This document shows, one piece after another, positions 26,884 through 40,741 of a stretch of 64,000 nucleotides of DNA (the first letter of the stretch is position 1; each line of letters begins with the position of its first letter). Position numbers and translations under genes: made by a program. The notes beneath the pieces are model-generated. The model worked only from the letters and a program-made list of their open reading frames with translations, ran no database searches and was not told the DNA's origin. The stretch comes from Lingula anatina. Lineage: Eukaryota > Brachiopoda > Lingulata > Lingulida > Lingulidae. The stretch covers positions 138,355-202,354 of the forward strand of contig NW_019775532.1 of assembly GCF_001039355.2 (NCBI RefSeq). The letters run 5' to 3'.

Positions 26884-26960
26884 AAGCTAAGACGGATACA
26901 GACATTACCGTTCCATTAATATTCTTTTGAGCCATTCACGGATGCCAACTCTGCAATAAA
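26884..26960 (+). other. Candidate alternative last exon of CABIT gene, copy 2
   Basis: Identical to 8369-8445: acceptor AG at 26882-26883, stop TGA at 26928-26930, AATAAA at 26955-26960. Phase matches a donor ending the upstream exon at 24642. Confidence 0.35.
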
Positions 26961-29900
26961 GGAGTATAAAATGCATCAAAATCACATAACAACTTGTATA
27001 AGTAGCAATACCTGCAATTCCAATTTCAAATACTACAGATACAGTTGAGCAAGCTTTTTTTATTTCAAAACAGTAATGCTTGCTGTTAAGTTCCTTTCAA
27101 AACATACCAAAATTGGATGAGTAATGCTTCCTCAACCATCACTTTAGACATCTTAAATTTTGGAATTATCAGGATTCTAAAATGTCACTTATTAGTAATA
27201 CAAGATTACAAATTCACTGAAGAAATTAGGGTTAAAAATTTTTTGGGAAATATTAACTGCAACAATCGGATATGTGTACATGATACACTTATACGGCTTT
27301 AAGCATCTTGCCTTAAAGCTATCCTTAATCAAAATTACCCTTGCATCTTTACATGACTGACTTCAATACTCTCTCCAATCAACACTACATATGTAAGGAA
27401 GAGATGGTGCAGCAGTATTGGTCATAAGCCCCAGACAATAACACTCAACATTTATTCCACTGTTGTAATGGTGCGTGTGAAATATTGTCTTACGTGCTGC
27501 TGGAGTGCACTTATCCATGCAGCATTCATTGTCTCTGCAGTGTTATCAGTCCCCTGTCATGTTAAGTACATTGTACATGTCATTAGACTATAAGTCAGGA
27601 AACTTTGACGCAAATCCAGCACAGTTACAGCAGACACATTTATTTACCAACATACATTTTAAGGAGGTTTCTGGCCAGGTAATGTGGCAACAGCTGACTG
27701 ATTTTCGGGTTTCATGCAAAAATTCAGCTTTTGAAAAGTGTGAAACTCAAAACATATTTTCAGGGTGAGAACTTTGAATAAAGCAAAATCAAATTTTACT
27801 TACAATGGAAATCATCTGAGATCATTCAAGTCTAATATCTTATGCCTTTGTGTAAAAATAATGGCAGAGGAGTGAGGTGGAGCAATGAACGAAAGCTGAA
27901 ATAATTTATCCATGGATATTCTTCTGTTTGTTTTATCTTCAAGTTCTGAAATCTTTTGCACAACTGTATATATTCACCAATTTAATTTGTGTTATTTGTG
28001 TACTGCTTTTTGAGACAATATTCCAGACATATACTGAGCTTTCAAATATAAAATATTTTCTTCTTTTGAACCCATCAAACTCCATTATTCCACACCCACT
28101 TACAGAAAACTTTAAAAAATAGCAAGGGATATTCAGCAATGATAAGAGATTTTGTGGGAATGGCAGCAATCCTTAAAAGTGGTAATCCCTACAATGAATT
28201 TCCAGTTCCAAAACTCAGGAAAAGGACCAGTACACACCAATGACAACACGGTACTCTGCAATTACAAGATAAAAACAACAAATGTCTGCTCATAGTAATA
28301 AAAAGACCACATGCACAATGTCAAATGGATGTTAACTGAAGTGAATTTATGCCCTGTGGATAACAAAAATTAACATTTGATCTTACAGCAAGATCAAATG
28401 GCAATCATGCAAATAAAAGATGTTGTAATGAACAAAACAACATTTAAATTTAAATCTATATTGGACAATCTTGTGGTTTCAAAAATCTTGTGGAGCCTAC
28501 AATTTTCTTCAGTACAAAGTTAAAAAATTGCACAATATATTTTTTGTTATTTATATCAGAATTAAATTAAAGAACTTTATATTCTGTTGGGAATGTAAAG
28601 AATCCAATGTTTATATTACAGCTACACTTCATTTCCCCAGAATATTCTATAAACTGCAAGCATACCCCTACTGACAAAACTAACATCTCTGATTGGTAGA
28701 TTCATACACAATTCTGTTCATTAATTGTAATTTTTCTTTTCAGTTTTTAGATTTTAAACAGTTATTTCCATATGCATTATTTTTAATAACTTGATCTAAA
28801 TAATTTGCTTTGTGGTAATCTTAATTTTTTTATGGATAGTATTAAAATTTGGTTGGTTTTCTGAGAACATTGGCAGTACATTGGGAGGTGCAATACTCTG
28901 AGAACACTGGGAGCATTGCACCTCCACCTAAGCCAGATCTTAATGAAAAAATTATTTTAACTTCGGTCAGTGTAATGCTAAAAGGGAATAGCATTGGGAG
29001 ACCAGCCAGGGGCATTCACCTGCATTGATTAAACATCAAAATGCATTCAGAAATATAGGGAACACCTACATAAATCTGTTCTATCTTTATCTACAGGACT
29101 TGCGCTATTTGTGCAAAATGTGTCACACTTACGTTAATTCATGTTAAAATATCTTCTTTTATTTCTTTGAAGATAATTTATTCAGTTTATGTTTCATTAC
29201 TTAAGGCAAGTTTATGTTAAACTGCTTAATGCACTGCTTGTAATACTTTATAATAAACATTATGAACCATCGGCCTCTCTTTACTACTTTTTCTTCATAC
29301 ATAAGCAAACACTGGCCTGGGGAGAAATTAAAGACTTAACAATCAATTTAATTTTCAACGGCTTTTTTTATTGATGCCAGGGGGATGATAAAGGTATCCC
29401 ATTATCCTCCAGCTTTAAGAAATGATTCATGTGCAATCTACTGGGGAACCCCAGAGCCTGACACAGTAAACAATTATTATTTCTTTAAACAATACCAATA
29501 AACCTCAAGAGGTTTACTCACTAACCACAAGTATTAAGAGGGGCATAAAAATACCCTGAAAAAATTTGAATTTGCATCTTCATCAAGTGAGAGTATACTA
29601 TACTACAACTTGCTTCCAGGGGGAAAAATACTAGTCATGGTACCATGATGACATCAGTATTCCTGGAACCTTTTCAACCATAAATATTTTTTGTTTTTTA
29701 TGAGTGAGAATTTTAGCAAAGTTTACATTGTTTCATGCCACATAGCATAAATCCCTGGACTTTGTCATGGTTTATACAAATATTTTATTTGTCATGGTTT
29801 ATACAAATATTTTATTTATTTAGTGATTTTCTGGCCCTCTTTTCTTAATGTAGGAAATGTAGTTATGGAGACAGCTTCCATTTCACAAGACGTGAAACAT

Positions 29901-32900
29901 AACTCTTTCTTAAATGACTATTTTCTCTCTCAGTCTTTCTCAATCAGAAAAAGAAGGTTAGTAGAATAGCATGCCATTGAAGATCTAGCACAAAATACAA
30001 ATTATCCCCCTTTTTCTGCAGTCTAGATAGATCTTATATGGGTTTCCTATATAGCAGAGAAGAACTCAATATATATGCTTGCACCTCCTTTCAGACAAAT
30101 CACCTGTATTATATCATTATTTAAAAGATAAAAGTTCGGGTAAAAGGTACAAAGTCATTCTATGTCACACAGAATCCATTTCTTGTTTGATGTTGCTGCA
30201 CAATATGCAATTTGTATTCCAGACAGGGCATGACCCTGACTAAAACAATACAATCAGTGCACAGAAGGATGACTGCAAATCTGAAGATATATCTGCCCTT
30301 CTACATCTGCCGTGTCTAGGACAGCAAGCACATGCAGCCATACTGATTATATGTTTTAAAAGCTCCATTTATGTGAGGTAAAAGCATACAGGACACTTGG
30401 AAAAATGTTCCTCTTTTTCTGCATGTGCATTTGTTCAAATTTAAATTAAATAAATAAAAACCTCCAAGATTTATATAGGACTGTGAGTTGATGAAGCATC
30501 TAATTAAATTTAGGTACAAACTTTCAGAAAACTGAGTATCTGGAAGTTTTTTTTAACAGCTCCTTGCTGTAAATAAACATCATTCACCACTGGTGAACTG
30601 ATATTTTACTTATTATATGACAAGTGACCCTGTAAAGTCTTGTCATGTTCACTATTGTCTGTTACAATTATTAAATGCAAATGCACCCACACGCTCTATT
30701 CATCAAAGACTGTGATACTTATCACACTCATTTCTGCTAAATTTGTACCGGTAGAAGCAACCAGGCTTAGAGCCAACATCAGAGATAAGGACAAATGCTA
30801 GCCCTCCACTTGAAATCTTAAGACAATAACAATATATGTACATTTAGATATATTCTTATTGTATGTTTTGAATGTTTTTTTTCTTTCATATTGATGCTGC
30901 ACATATAATTTAAGATTCTATGATGAAATTCTTCAACATATTAGATTTAAAACCGTAATATTTTACAAATTTTAGAATATAATACTATACACTTGCTTTT
31001 GAAAATAAAATTATATTGAAAAGGCTTGATGTACAAAAACCATACCAGAATTTCCTGATTAAAATTGAAATAAAAAAATTCCATACCAGAATTTCCCAAT
31101 TAAAATTGAAATAAAAAAATTCATCACTTTTAAAAAATCATAGCAAAAACAATTTCCAAAATAGAGAGATATATTTTTATGGGCATGTGCGTCAATATGT
31201 TACAGGTCACTGTTTTTTCTATTTTTTTTCATTAATTACATAATGGTACTTTCACCATATCAAAACAACATTTATATCTATCCGAATCACCAGCTGAGGT
31301 TTTTGAAATATCACATCTTACACGTTAATGTATTTATTTTTGGTTTAAGCAACCGCAGGTACATCAGATGCCATGCTAAATCTTTGAGTCTAATCTAGCC
31401 AGATTTGATCTGTTTAAGGTTGAAAAAAGCACCGGTCAATATACTCTGCTGGGTTTGTACATTTTTTTCCCCGACTGTCACTGGAATTCAAAGGCTGGCC
31501 TCATCATTTGCCAGCAGCATCACCTGACCTGATAACGTTTCGAGTCATTTACTAGCTGAAGCACTGCAGTTTGAGTCACCCAAATGGGAATGTTGGGGAC
31601 ATATATCCAGGTACCCAATGCAGAAATGTGCAGCCCTCAAATAAAGCATTTCAAGTCAGCAGACTGTAAAAATCATCAGGTGTTGAGATAAAGCTGCAGA
31701 TTAGCAGAAAAAACGTTTTGTTTAATTTGCCAAAAGCTGAAGTTTCCGTCCTCTTGACCATTTTTGCATCTGCTGCTGTGACATATTTTTGTGAATGCAA
31801 TCAAGACCCAATACCTTAGGTGTATTGTTAAAAACCTGCAATATGTTTGTTTGGTATCATTTTGACATTGCCCTTTATTTATTGCAAATAAAATATGAAA
31901 TGTGGAAAATACTGACATTAGTTTACTCAAACATCTTAAATAGTAATAAAAGTATCTTTTTGTTCTAAAAAAATGAACAGATGTACTTAGTTAAATTTCA
32001 GATTATTCCTGATTGCTATAATGTATAAGCCAGCAGAGGGAGAGTATGACAATTTCCCCTTTTTTCACATTTAAGCCTTCAGACTTTCAGATAAAAATAA
32101 ATCATATTTGTACTGCATGGGTTGGCTATATCCCCCTAAACACTCCAAACAGTCAAAATGACATTTCCTATACTCTTTCCGTCAACTACTGATTTATTTA
32201 AGGTACAGGTATTAAGTAATTGAGTGTTATGGTCTTGTTAGATCCAACATAAAAGCAAAAGATACTGAACCACAAGGGTGGCTTCTACTGTCTGTGCATC
32301 CTAAAACGGTCATTTTCCCTGTTATAAAGGGAGTGATAAAAATTGATTACTTAATTTAACAATAAATTTAGCTGTTCATTAAATTGACAAAGTATTTGAA
32401 ATGACATTTCCTTTGATAAAGAGAGATATATGTGTTGAATTTGTAGACAATGGGTCAGTCTTGGTGCCATGCTGCTTTTTGGAATGTCCTGACCCTATGT
32501 AATAAACAGAAAATGAAAACCTTTGAAAAAAAAAAAAAGATTTATGTATTTACATTCTAAATGGTAACACTGAGTTAATGTCATATCTGGAAATGACTCT
32601 AGCAATAATGTTTGATGCAAAAAGCATATGACTGGTCTTTTATGATATACTGTTATCTACAAATGCAGCAAGCAAAACCTGAATGAAGAAAGTTTTCATG
32701 GAAAAATGAACATGGTATGAGAAGACTGAAAGAGTCTCCACAACAATATCTGAGCAAACATTTTCATTGTTTGCCACAACTGATTTACTTCTAACCCAAT
32801 CTATTTACTTCAGAAAAAAAATTCATCATTCGTAAATCAATAGCTAGTATTAAAAATGTAGTTTACCTCCAATATTCATATATAAGAAAGTGCTGAAAGT

Positions 32901-35900
32901 GCAATGATAGACATAGACTTATTGGATGTAGAGAACAATTTCCAATACTAGCTGTTGATTGAATAAAATAACTTAGATCATCTTAATTTACATTATGAAC
33001 TCTTTCATGCAAAAGATAATTGTGTCAAATTTTGTGTGCTGCAGCTCATTTTGTCAATTCCTGCAAGTAATGAAAGTAATTAAGCTACTGTGACCCACTT
33101 TGTCCAACCTTCTCCATCTGGGCAACTTTTTGAGACTATTTCATTGTAAGCAATGGAGTGAGAGGGAGACAAATGACAGTTTTGCCAACCTAAATAGTGT
33201 TGTAAACTTCAAGGAACCAAAATGCAAACACTATTCCAAATGATTTTTATTCTTGCTTTCCAAATACATAGTGGGTGGGAATCAAGAAAAACATCCATCT
33301 TGCTTAAATTCTGGTAAATACTGCTTTACATAAGCCAAGTTCAATAAAATGTTAAATCTAAAACATACAAAATGTATCATATCATCATATCAATAATTAA
33401 ACCTGATGCTAAGAATCAAGCATGAAATACATAAATCCAAATTGTACTTCAAGCACACTTAACTAGAGTCACCGATTCCTTCAAGTTCACGGTGAATTAA
33501 ACAAGCAGGTATGTTGCAGGTTAATCATATATATTTAAGTCACAAAAATACAGACCTCAAAATTACAAGAAAGGTAATAAGCAGGGCTAAGGTGGTCACA
33601 AGCCAATGGTGAGCATAAGTAATCTGAACACTGGGGTAATTATAAACTCCATACCTATAACATTTTTCATTACAATATTCATGGGTAGCCAATGATGGCA
33701 TACACTGGTCAAGGTGAGGTCAATGGAGAGGTGACCACCACTCTGCTGTTAATGTCTATATTGCTCTCAGCAATGAGTATTGAACATTGAGGTCTTAATA
33801 AGTCAGAGATGAGATGACTTAATTCATTTGTCCTCAGACATTCTGTCATGGGTAAGGAACTTATATGTGCTTTACACACTGAACAAGGTTTGCTCTATAA
33901 TTCATTCTCAGCATCAAAAATTGATAATGCCTGAATTGTACTTTATGATGCTCTTGGTTATAGAACAAAGTTGCTGCAAAAACTTATCACAATTTTCCAT
34001 TTACCTTTTTTCTATGCTGGTCCTCATATAACATAATTTTCAACCTATGCATATATTTTACAATACAATTTCCTATGCAGCATATCATTTCTACCACAAT
34101 CTTATTCAATGTATTTTGTTTACATGACATAATGTAGTGATCAGATTATTACTAAGGCAGCAGCAGCAGCTCCACTTAATACAGACAGGCTCCACTCACT
34201 CAAATGACCTTCTGCTGGGATGGCAACCATCTCATAACACTGCATTACATATGTTGTCTTTTTCTTATTTGAGTCAGGTTCACATGCTATTCAAAGTTTA
34301 CAGACACAATAATGTACTTTTATCACAAAACGGCATCGGAAGGTAAGGATATTGCCCTTGTGGTGACATCATTTAACTCTCCCACAAGAGGACCATACAT
34401 CATTGTGTAAGACTGATGTTAGTTACACAATTATCACAGTTTATGCAAGTCCCGTAGCAGTGGTACATGAACTTTTAAGTGACTTTAATAGCCCGCAGGA
34501 CTTACTGATCATTTCAAAGGCTGGTAGCTCAAGGAAGAATTGAGGGGGATGTATGTTCATATGTCAATTTATTTAATTGTCATATCTGCATGCAGAATTT
34601 TCATAAACAGGTCAAAAGACGGATGGAGTGTATGATGTTCTTTTAGTTTTGAACCCACCATTTTGAGTAAAAGCTATATGCCAGTGAAATTGTAAATGAC
34701 AACTTAAACTTAGATGATAGCTTAAAATATAAGTTCATTTGGAACCTTGTCTTTAAAATTATAGTGGGTGGTTTGAAAATATGTTTTTAAACATATATCA
34801 TTCAGGTATTTTTAAGTTTGGCATTTGACAGAATGACTGATGGTTGGCTAGAAAATTTTTGAAGTCATATACACTGCTGATTTTTTTTTTTTTTTTTTTG
34901 ACAATATCCTTCAATTGGACCCTATTTATTGTTTCATCATAGATTAAACTTTATAAATACTAAGCACATTTTCAAATGAATTGTCTTGGTAACAAGTTTT
35001 ACATAAAAATGCTCCTCAAAGCTATCACCTGCACTGTCTGGTACATGAGTGCAAGCCATGTTAACCAAGTGCAAACCCCTCTTTTATCTATTGTTTCACA
35101 ATCAACCCTCAAAATAACCATTTAATGAGGTACAGTTAACATCTGAATAAGCCATGTCAATCAATCCTAAAGGTGTCATCTGAGGTGTCATTTCTCCTGC
35201 TTTTTCTTTTATTGTCAGATTTGTAGTTGCTCACATATCATATGTGTCATATGAATTCTGTAAAACGAGTAAAACAAGTGCAAACCTATTGTCCTTCAAA
35301 CTTTTAAAAACAAATAATTTTGTGGTCGGAAATAAATGACAGCACTGGTGAAATGTCAACTTTATCTTAGATGATAACATCAACCCTGGTCATATCGTAT
35401 ATGAAATAACCCATCCAAACATGACATGATATGGTGTATCTGTAATAAAATTTGGACAAAATGTATTGGGTCAGAAAGAGAATCCAGGGTAGGGTAGCAG
35501 CCTTGAAGGGGGCCTGTCCAATGCTTTATAAATAGCCCACAAAGCAGCATTAAGCAACTGTGAAAACCTCAAATCATGCAATCCAAATCACATCTATTTA
35601 CCATAATGGTGATTTCAAACAGCAGCTGATGCGCCTTTGCACACAATAATGAAATAGAAAGGAGGGTTATATTTTTAATAAAAATATAAGTAAGGCATAC
35701 CCTGTCAAATGTGTCCATTAAAACTGCATTTAAATACTGATATGAACAATGTACAAGTGTTCTCTCCAGCATAATAAACAATCTGAGAAATCAAGAAACC
35801 AATGTCATCTTCTAATTTTTTGCTTAATTGAATGTCATTTTTGACATTTTACCAGTGTCTGTTGGTACAAATGAGCGCATCTGAATGAAAGGGTGTCATA

Positions 35901-36546
35901 AATGACTAAATGACAGTATTTTGAGAAGTGTTACAACTGTATAAAATCATAATGGATAATTTTTCCGATTATCGAAACATGCATTTTAAATAATATTCAA
36001 TTCACATATCTGACTTCAAACAGACTTATCTTCTTAAAATTATGTCTAAAGTTTTTGTAAATAACTGTCCTAAGTCATTTATATATAATGACAGAGGGAA
36101 TTAAACATATTATTCACATACTAGTAAAATGTGACACATGCAAGAATATTTCTTTAATCTAATAAACAAAACTAAATATTTATAATGAAAGGAAAAAGAC
36201 AGACTATGATTTATTTCAATGTTGGGATGGGCTTTGAACGGTCACCCTAACTTTGACCAATCTTAGCAGATCATAAAGAGATTCTTACTAACATTTGTAC
36301 ATCACCGGTACAACATGTGCATCAAATAGGTCAGCAGACCCACCCTGGCCATTGGTCACCTTCGTCATTGATCATTCTGACCATAGCCTTGACATCACGT
36401 GTTGTTAGACATGTGCTTTTACCATAGGTGCCTTTCATACCATCATGTGTTCAGTGATTTGGGTTCACAACTTCTAGTAAGGTATGGGTCCACAGGACAG
36501 TCTGATCTAGAGAGATGCAAATCCTCCCTAAAGCCATTGGGCCTAT
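26961..36546. other. Intergenic DNA downstream of CABIT copy 2
   Basis: No gene recognised. Contains the conserved hairpin at 28884-28925, the 27-bp tandem pair at 29761-29814 and the 41-bp pair at about 31040-31121. A poly-T run near 34881-34899 is expanded relative to copy 1. Confidence 0.5.
28884..28925. repeat. Perfect 11-bp inverted repeat (hairpin), copy 2
   Basis: Same stem as 10384-10425. Both arms are unchanged. Confidence 0.6.
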
Positions 36547-39500
36547 CTGAACTTATGAACCCACTTCTCCAGCCTACCCTGAGGCTTAAAGCATGATATG
36601 GTACATTTGATTCCTAGAGTCTGATACAGATAAGATGTTGTTAGGTTAGACATTTTGTTATTTGTCAGTTATATATTGTGGAAAGGAGACTTGCTGCTTT
36701 TTCGAATATTCATAATTTTAAAAACTCAACTGTCTAGAGAGAAAAATTATTTGCTCCGTTTCATAATTATGTAAGGATAATGACATAAAAATGAAAGCCT
36801 TGACACTTTTGAGTTAAAAATGCTTATACTGATAAAATAACCTACAATTTGATAAGAAAGAAAGCACAAAATCATAAAAGAAGATAATGGGAATCATAGC
36901 TGAAGTCTCCAAAATGAGCAAGATTTCATGAGTTTGGAGGAGAGTGGGGTCAGAATGGCAGATAAGTGAGTGTTATGCGGCAATAACTTAGAGCTGGCAG
37001 AAGCCGCTAACTTCTGCTTCCCCTGAAGCCACCAAAATGCACAGAAAAAGACTGCAAATGATTTAAAATAAATTTTAGTCATTTTTAGGCCCCAGAAGCC
37101 CTAGAAAGTGACATTCTCCTTTAACTTATAAGATTTTCTTATTATATACTTGCAGTGATACAAAGTTCTTTTAAGTATTTAACATGACAATCAAAATGAA
37201 ATGTGTTCAATGAAACAGATTGAATAGTCTGGTATAAACAGTAACTGTGTTATAATAGTAGTAGTAGTAGTATTAGTATCAAATGGTCAAATCAAAACAC
37301 ATTACACAAAAGTGTGGTCTTGGTTTCACCTACAATGATAACACTGTGTGACTGTATGTACTGTATTGCAAAACATTTTTAAGTGGAGTGATTCAACAGA
37401 AAACAAAGGCTATTATCATAAACAGAGAGCATACTATATGTCACTGAACACTCCTCAGCCAACTAATGAACATGATAATATAATATTTATTTTTTGAAGC
37501 TTGAGAATTACTGGATTTCTTACTTAGCAAGTACATTTTTAATCTTTAAATACAAAAAAGGAATAAGTACATTTTTTTCAGTCAAGTTTGTTACTTGCCA
37601 AGTACAGATAACCTTCTAAACAATATTTCAAATGTAAGAAGGCATAAAATTTGACAGAAATTCATGTTCAAAACTCAAACACAAATACAGTTTGTGTGTG
37701 TTATTGGTTCAATCCAATAATGTTAATTTTTAAATTTTACCTGCATTTCTATCATGAAACCTCTCCTTGTAAATTTCAAGTAAACATTGAAATACTATCT
37801 GATCATAAAAAGATGGTGCTCTTTTTCCTTTTTCAATGAATCTAAATTTTTCCTAGATCCATTCATTAGAGAATTTCCTTAATTTTGATATTTGTGTCAA
37901 ATTATGGCTTATTACACTGAGCTCTTTTATTGCAAAAAATCCAATTCAACAATACCCTAACTTTGCTGTTTCTTTGTATCTATAGGGTATTGTGTCAGAA
38001 GTGGTACCACCATTGCCCACAAATGGGTTTTCTTCAGCAATAGCAATCATTTATTTTCATTTACTTCAGTTGACCTTATATACAAAAATAAGTGTCATGC
38101 TCCATTTATATATTTTTTCTTCATTACTTTTAATTACAACACAAATTATCCAGTTTTCTTAAAAAGCACTGATTTGTCTATTTTAAAGAAATTTCCTAAA
38201 ATGAATTTATCTGGATTTTTTTCATGAAAATCTTTTCCAGGTCTATTTAAACTTCTAAAAGGAAGAGAAAACTTAAGTTCCTCCAGGAATTCAAAGTCAT
38301 AAAGACAATGACTGAATGATTCAAAGAAACAGTCACACTTCCAAAGATCAATTTAATAGGAGTGACCAGGTGTGACCAAGGAGTGACCTCTCAGGACAGG
38401 TTCACTTTCCACACCGCCCCATACCCCAGGTAATCAGTGACTCCATCTCCTAAGCCAGTACCACCTAGTGCACACCAGAGATATGACGCGACCGAAACCA
38501 TTTTACCGTTAACTTATGACTTATCTTTCTGATGATCGGACTACTGTTAGATTACTCAGCTGGTATCTCTATAAACATCTGTTTACTTGTTGACAGTTTT
38601 AAGCAATGTATCTTCCATATATGGGCATGTCCAGGGAGACAAACTTACTGTAGACGCCAATATCTTATCTTTGGATCATGGCAAATGTCATCATCTTTAT
38701 GAATGTTTGTGGTCATCTTTTGTTTTTCTGTGTCCAAAAATAACAAACACGTGAAGAGTTACATTCACATTAAACAAAACTATTGCAGTAACTTTTGCTG
38801 CTTTACTATTGTACAAAAAACAACAAATGGTTTAATTTCATTTAAAAAGAAACTGCTTGCATCTCTCTTCTTTTAACTATTTTTTTTTTACTTAATACCT
38901 TTAACACATAATCACAATACTTTCTTATATATCATTGTTCTATTATAACACTATAACCAGTCCTTAAAATCAATACTGATCTCAAAAAGTCTTTAAAATT
39001 ATTAACATTCTAGTTTGTCCAACCACTTCTATTCATTTGTGAATCATCATAACAAGAAAAAAAAAACATTGTCAAAAAAAATTTTTTTTAACAGGAAAAC
39101 TTGTGTAATGATGATCTGTGGGGGAGGAGAGCATATGCGAAAAAGAAAACATAGAAATAGGAAATGTAATTTACTGTGGTGACTATGTCCCCACACCTTT
39201 AGTATGTTGATAATGCTCTGACAGTAACCATCAAGATGATAGGAATCAATGTTTCCAATGTTGAACAGTGGCACAGTGACGCTGTACTGTAACTGTTTCA
39301 AGAATTTCACAATCCGGCTTCCGTTCTAACCACAAATCACCTGTTTACTGGTCCAGTCACCTATCCCTTTCCTCAATCTATTTGTTTTGTTTTACCTCGG
39401 CCTACCACAAATACGGCCCATACAGTGTGCGCACCAATCGCCATATCGCTTATTTGATCTCTTTCCGCATGTATTTTTGTAGTGAGCGCAAGTGGACAGT

Positions 39501-40520
39501 AGCAGAAGTCAATGTCTGATGGGAATTTTATGCAGATAGGATGAGGTAGCACTCTATATACCTGACAGGCCCCAAAATTCCAAAATGCCACCCCTAACAC
39601 TAATCCAAGATACCTTTTTAATAATCTTAAATGTCAGAACAATTCTGACCACAAAGTGAATAATTTAGACGTACTCGAACACCGCAAAAAAAAATGTAAG
39701 TATAAAGAACACTAAAAAACAAGGTAGAAAATAATTATGTTTTATGACTTTGAACCACTTAATAACCTTGGTAAAATTTTGTAGGCATGCCAAGCACTTA
39801 GAAAACCGCTGTTAAATAGGGCCCTTGCCACATACTAGTGGCTTGAGTGTCTGGTTTAGGGGTTCACAGGTTTACCATTGATTTATTACAATGCATTATA
39901 CTTAATAGTATTACATTCAAGAATTAACTGTATTTCAATTTAATGGCAATTCAGACTAAAATGATAAAATAAAACAATTCATATCATTTAGTATCATTAA
40001 AATACAGCATCTGTATCAAGTCGGGAAAGGGTTACGACCTACTCATGCATTTCAGTCTCTCAAAAGGTGAAAAAATTAACCTGTTTAAAAAAGTCTTTTT
40101 GCAGTTTCAGGACAAAACAAGGCATACATGACATAAAACAGCATTGCCTAAAAAATAATCCCATCTGAACCATTTTTTACATTTACATCAATTAGAGTGT
40201 TCAATCATAAGAACTGGAAAAAAATTGCAATCGAAAATGGGTGGGGTGGGGGAACTACAATGAATTTATGGATAAAAGACTAGATCAGGGCAATTTTAGT
40301 ACATATGTAGCATTTTGATTCTTAAAGGAGACAATACAGAAGATGTAAGCTATATCAATAAAAACTTACTGAAGATGGACCCCACTGCAGATGAAATACA
40401 ATAAAAGAAAACTGATAGTCTAATAAAATTTTAAAAAATAATTACTTTTTCCACTTTTGTACTTAGTGTCAAAATAATCCATATTTATATTTATGATGTA
40501 AGCATAATAGAGAAGTGTTA
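36547..40520. other. Intergenic DNA, no gene seen
   Basis: Unique sequence between the duplicated segment and the VPS28 3' end. No exon is recognised. A GC-richer block at about 36890-37120 (complement begins TTAAAGGAGAATG) looks like an interspersed repeat, but I see no second copy here. 38370-38510 is another less AT-rich block of unknown role. Trinucleotide runs occur near 37258-37272. Confidence 0.4.
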
Positions 40521-40741
40521 GGGTGCTTTCCAAGAGATTTAGATCGATCTAAAGATTAAGATTTAGATGACCTAACTCCCTGGGGGTTCACGCTAAATTG
40601 CAGTCGGGCGGGCACCATAGTCAATTACCCCCTTACAGCTTTTAGTAGGCGGGACAGACGCTTAAGCCGGTCAAGCTGACAGTAATCTAGTGAGACTCCC
40701 CACAGGGATAGATCGATCTAAAAATCTATGGAAATGGGGTG
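40521..40741. mobile_element. Short MITE, PIF/Harbinger-like (TTA target site)
   Basis: A 221-bp non-coding element flanked by TTA on both sides (40518-40520 and 40742-40744). Its ends are inverted: GGGTGCTTTCCA at the left, and the complement of the right end is CACCCCATTTCCA. Both arms then carry AGATCGATCT. The subterminal ACTCCCTGGGGG and its inverted partner ACTCCCCACAGGGA resemble those of the element at 57020-57413. A 3-bp TWA target duplication and G-rich ends fit PIF/Harbinger MITEs. No transposase is present. Confidence 0.6.

Larger units (their letters stand above)
18479..36546. repeat. 18 kb direct duplication, copy 2
   Basis: Second copy of the segment at 1-18110, in the same orientation, with the offset drifting from +18478 to about +18436 through indels. 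It carries its own intact CABIT ORF, TATA/Inr promoter, UTR exon and candidate last exon. After 36546 the sequence continues without a break into unique DNA and then VPS28. If one copy is an assembly duplicate, this is the one joined to the downstream genes. Confidence 0.95.
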
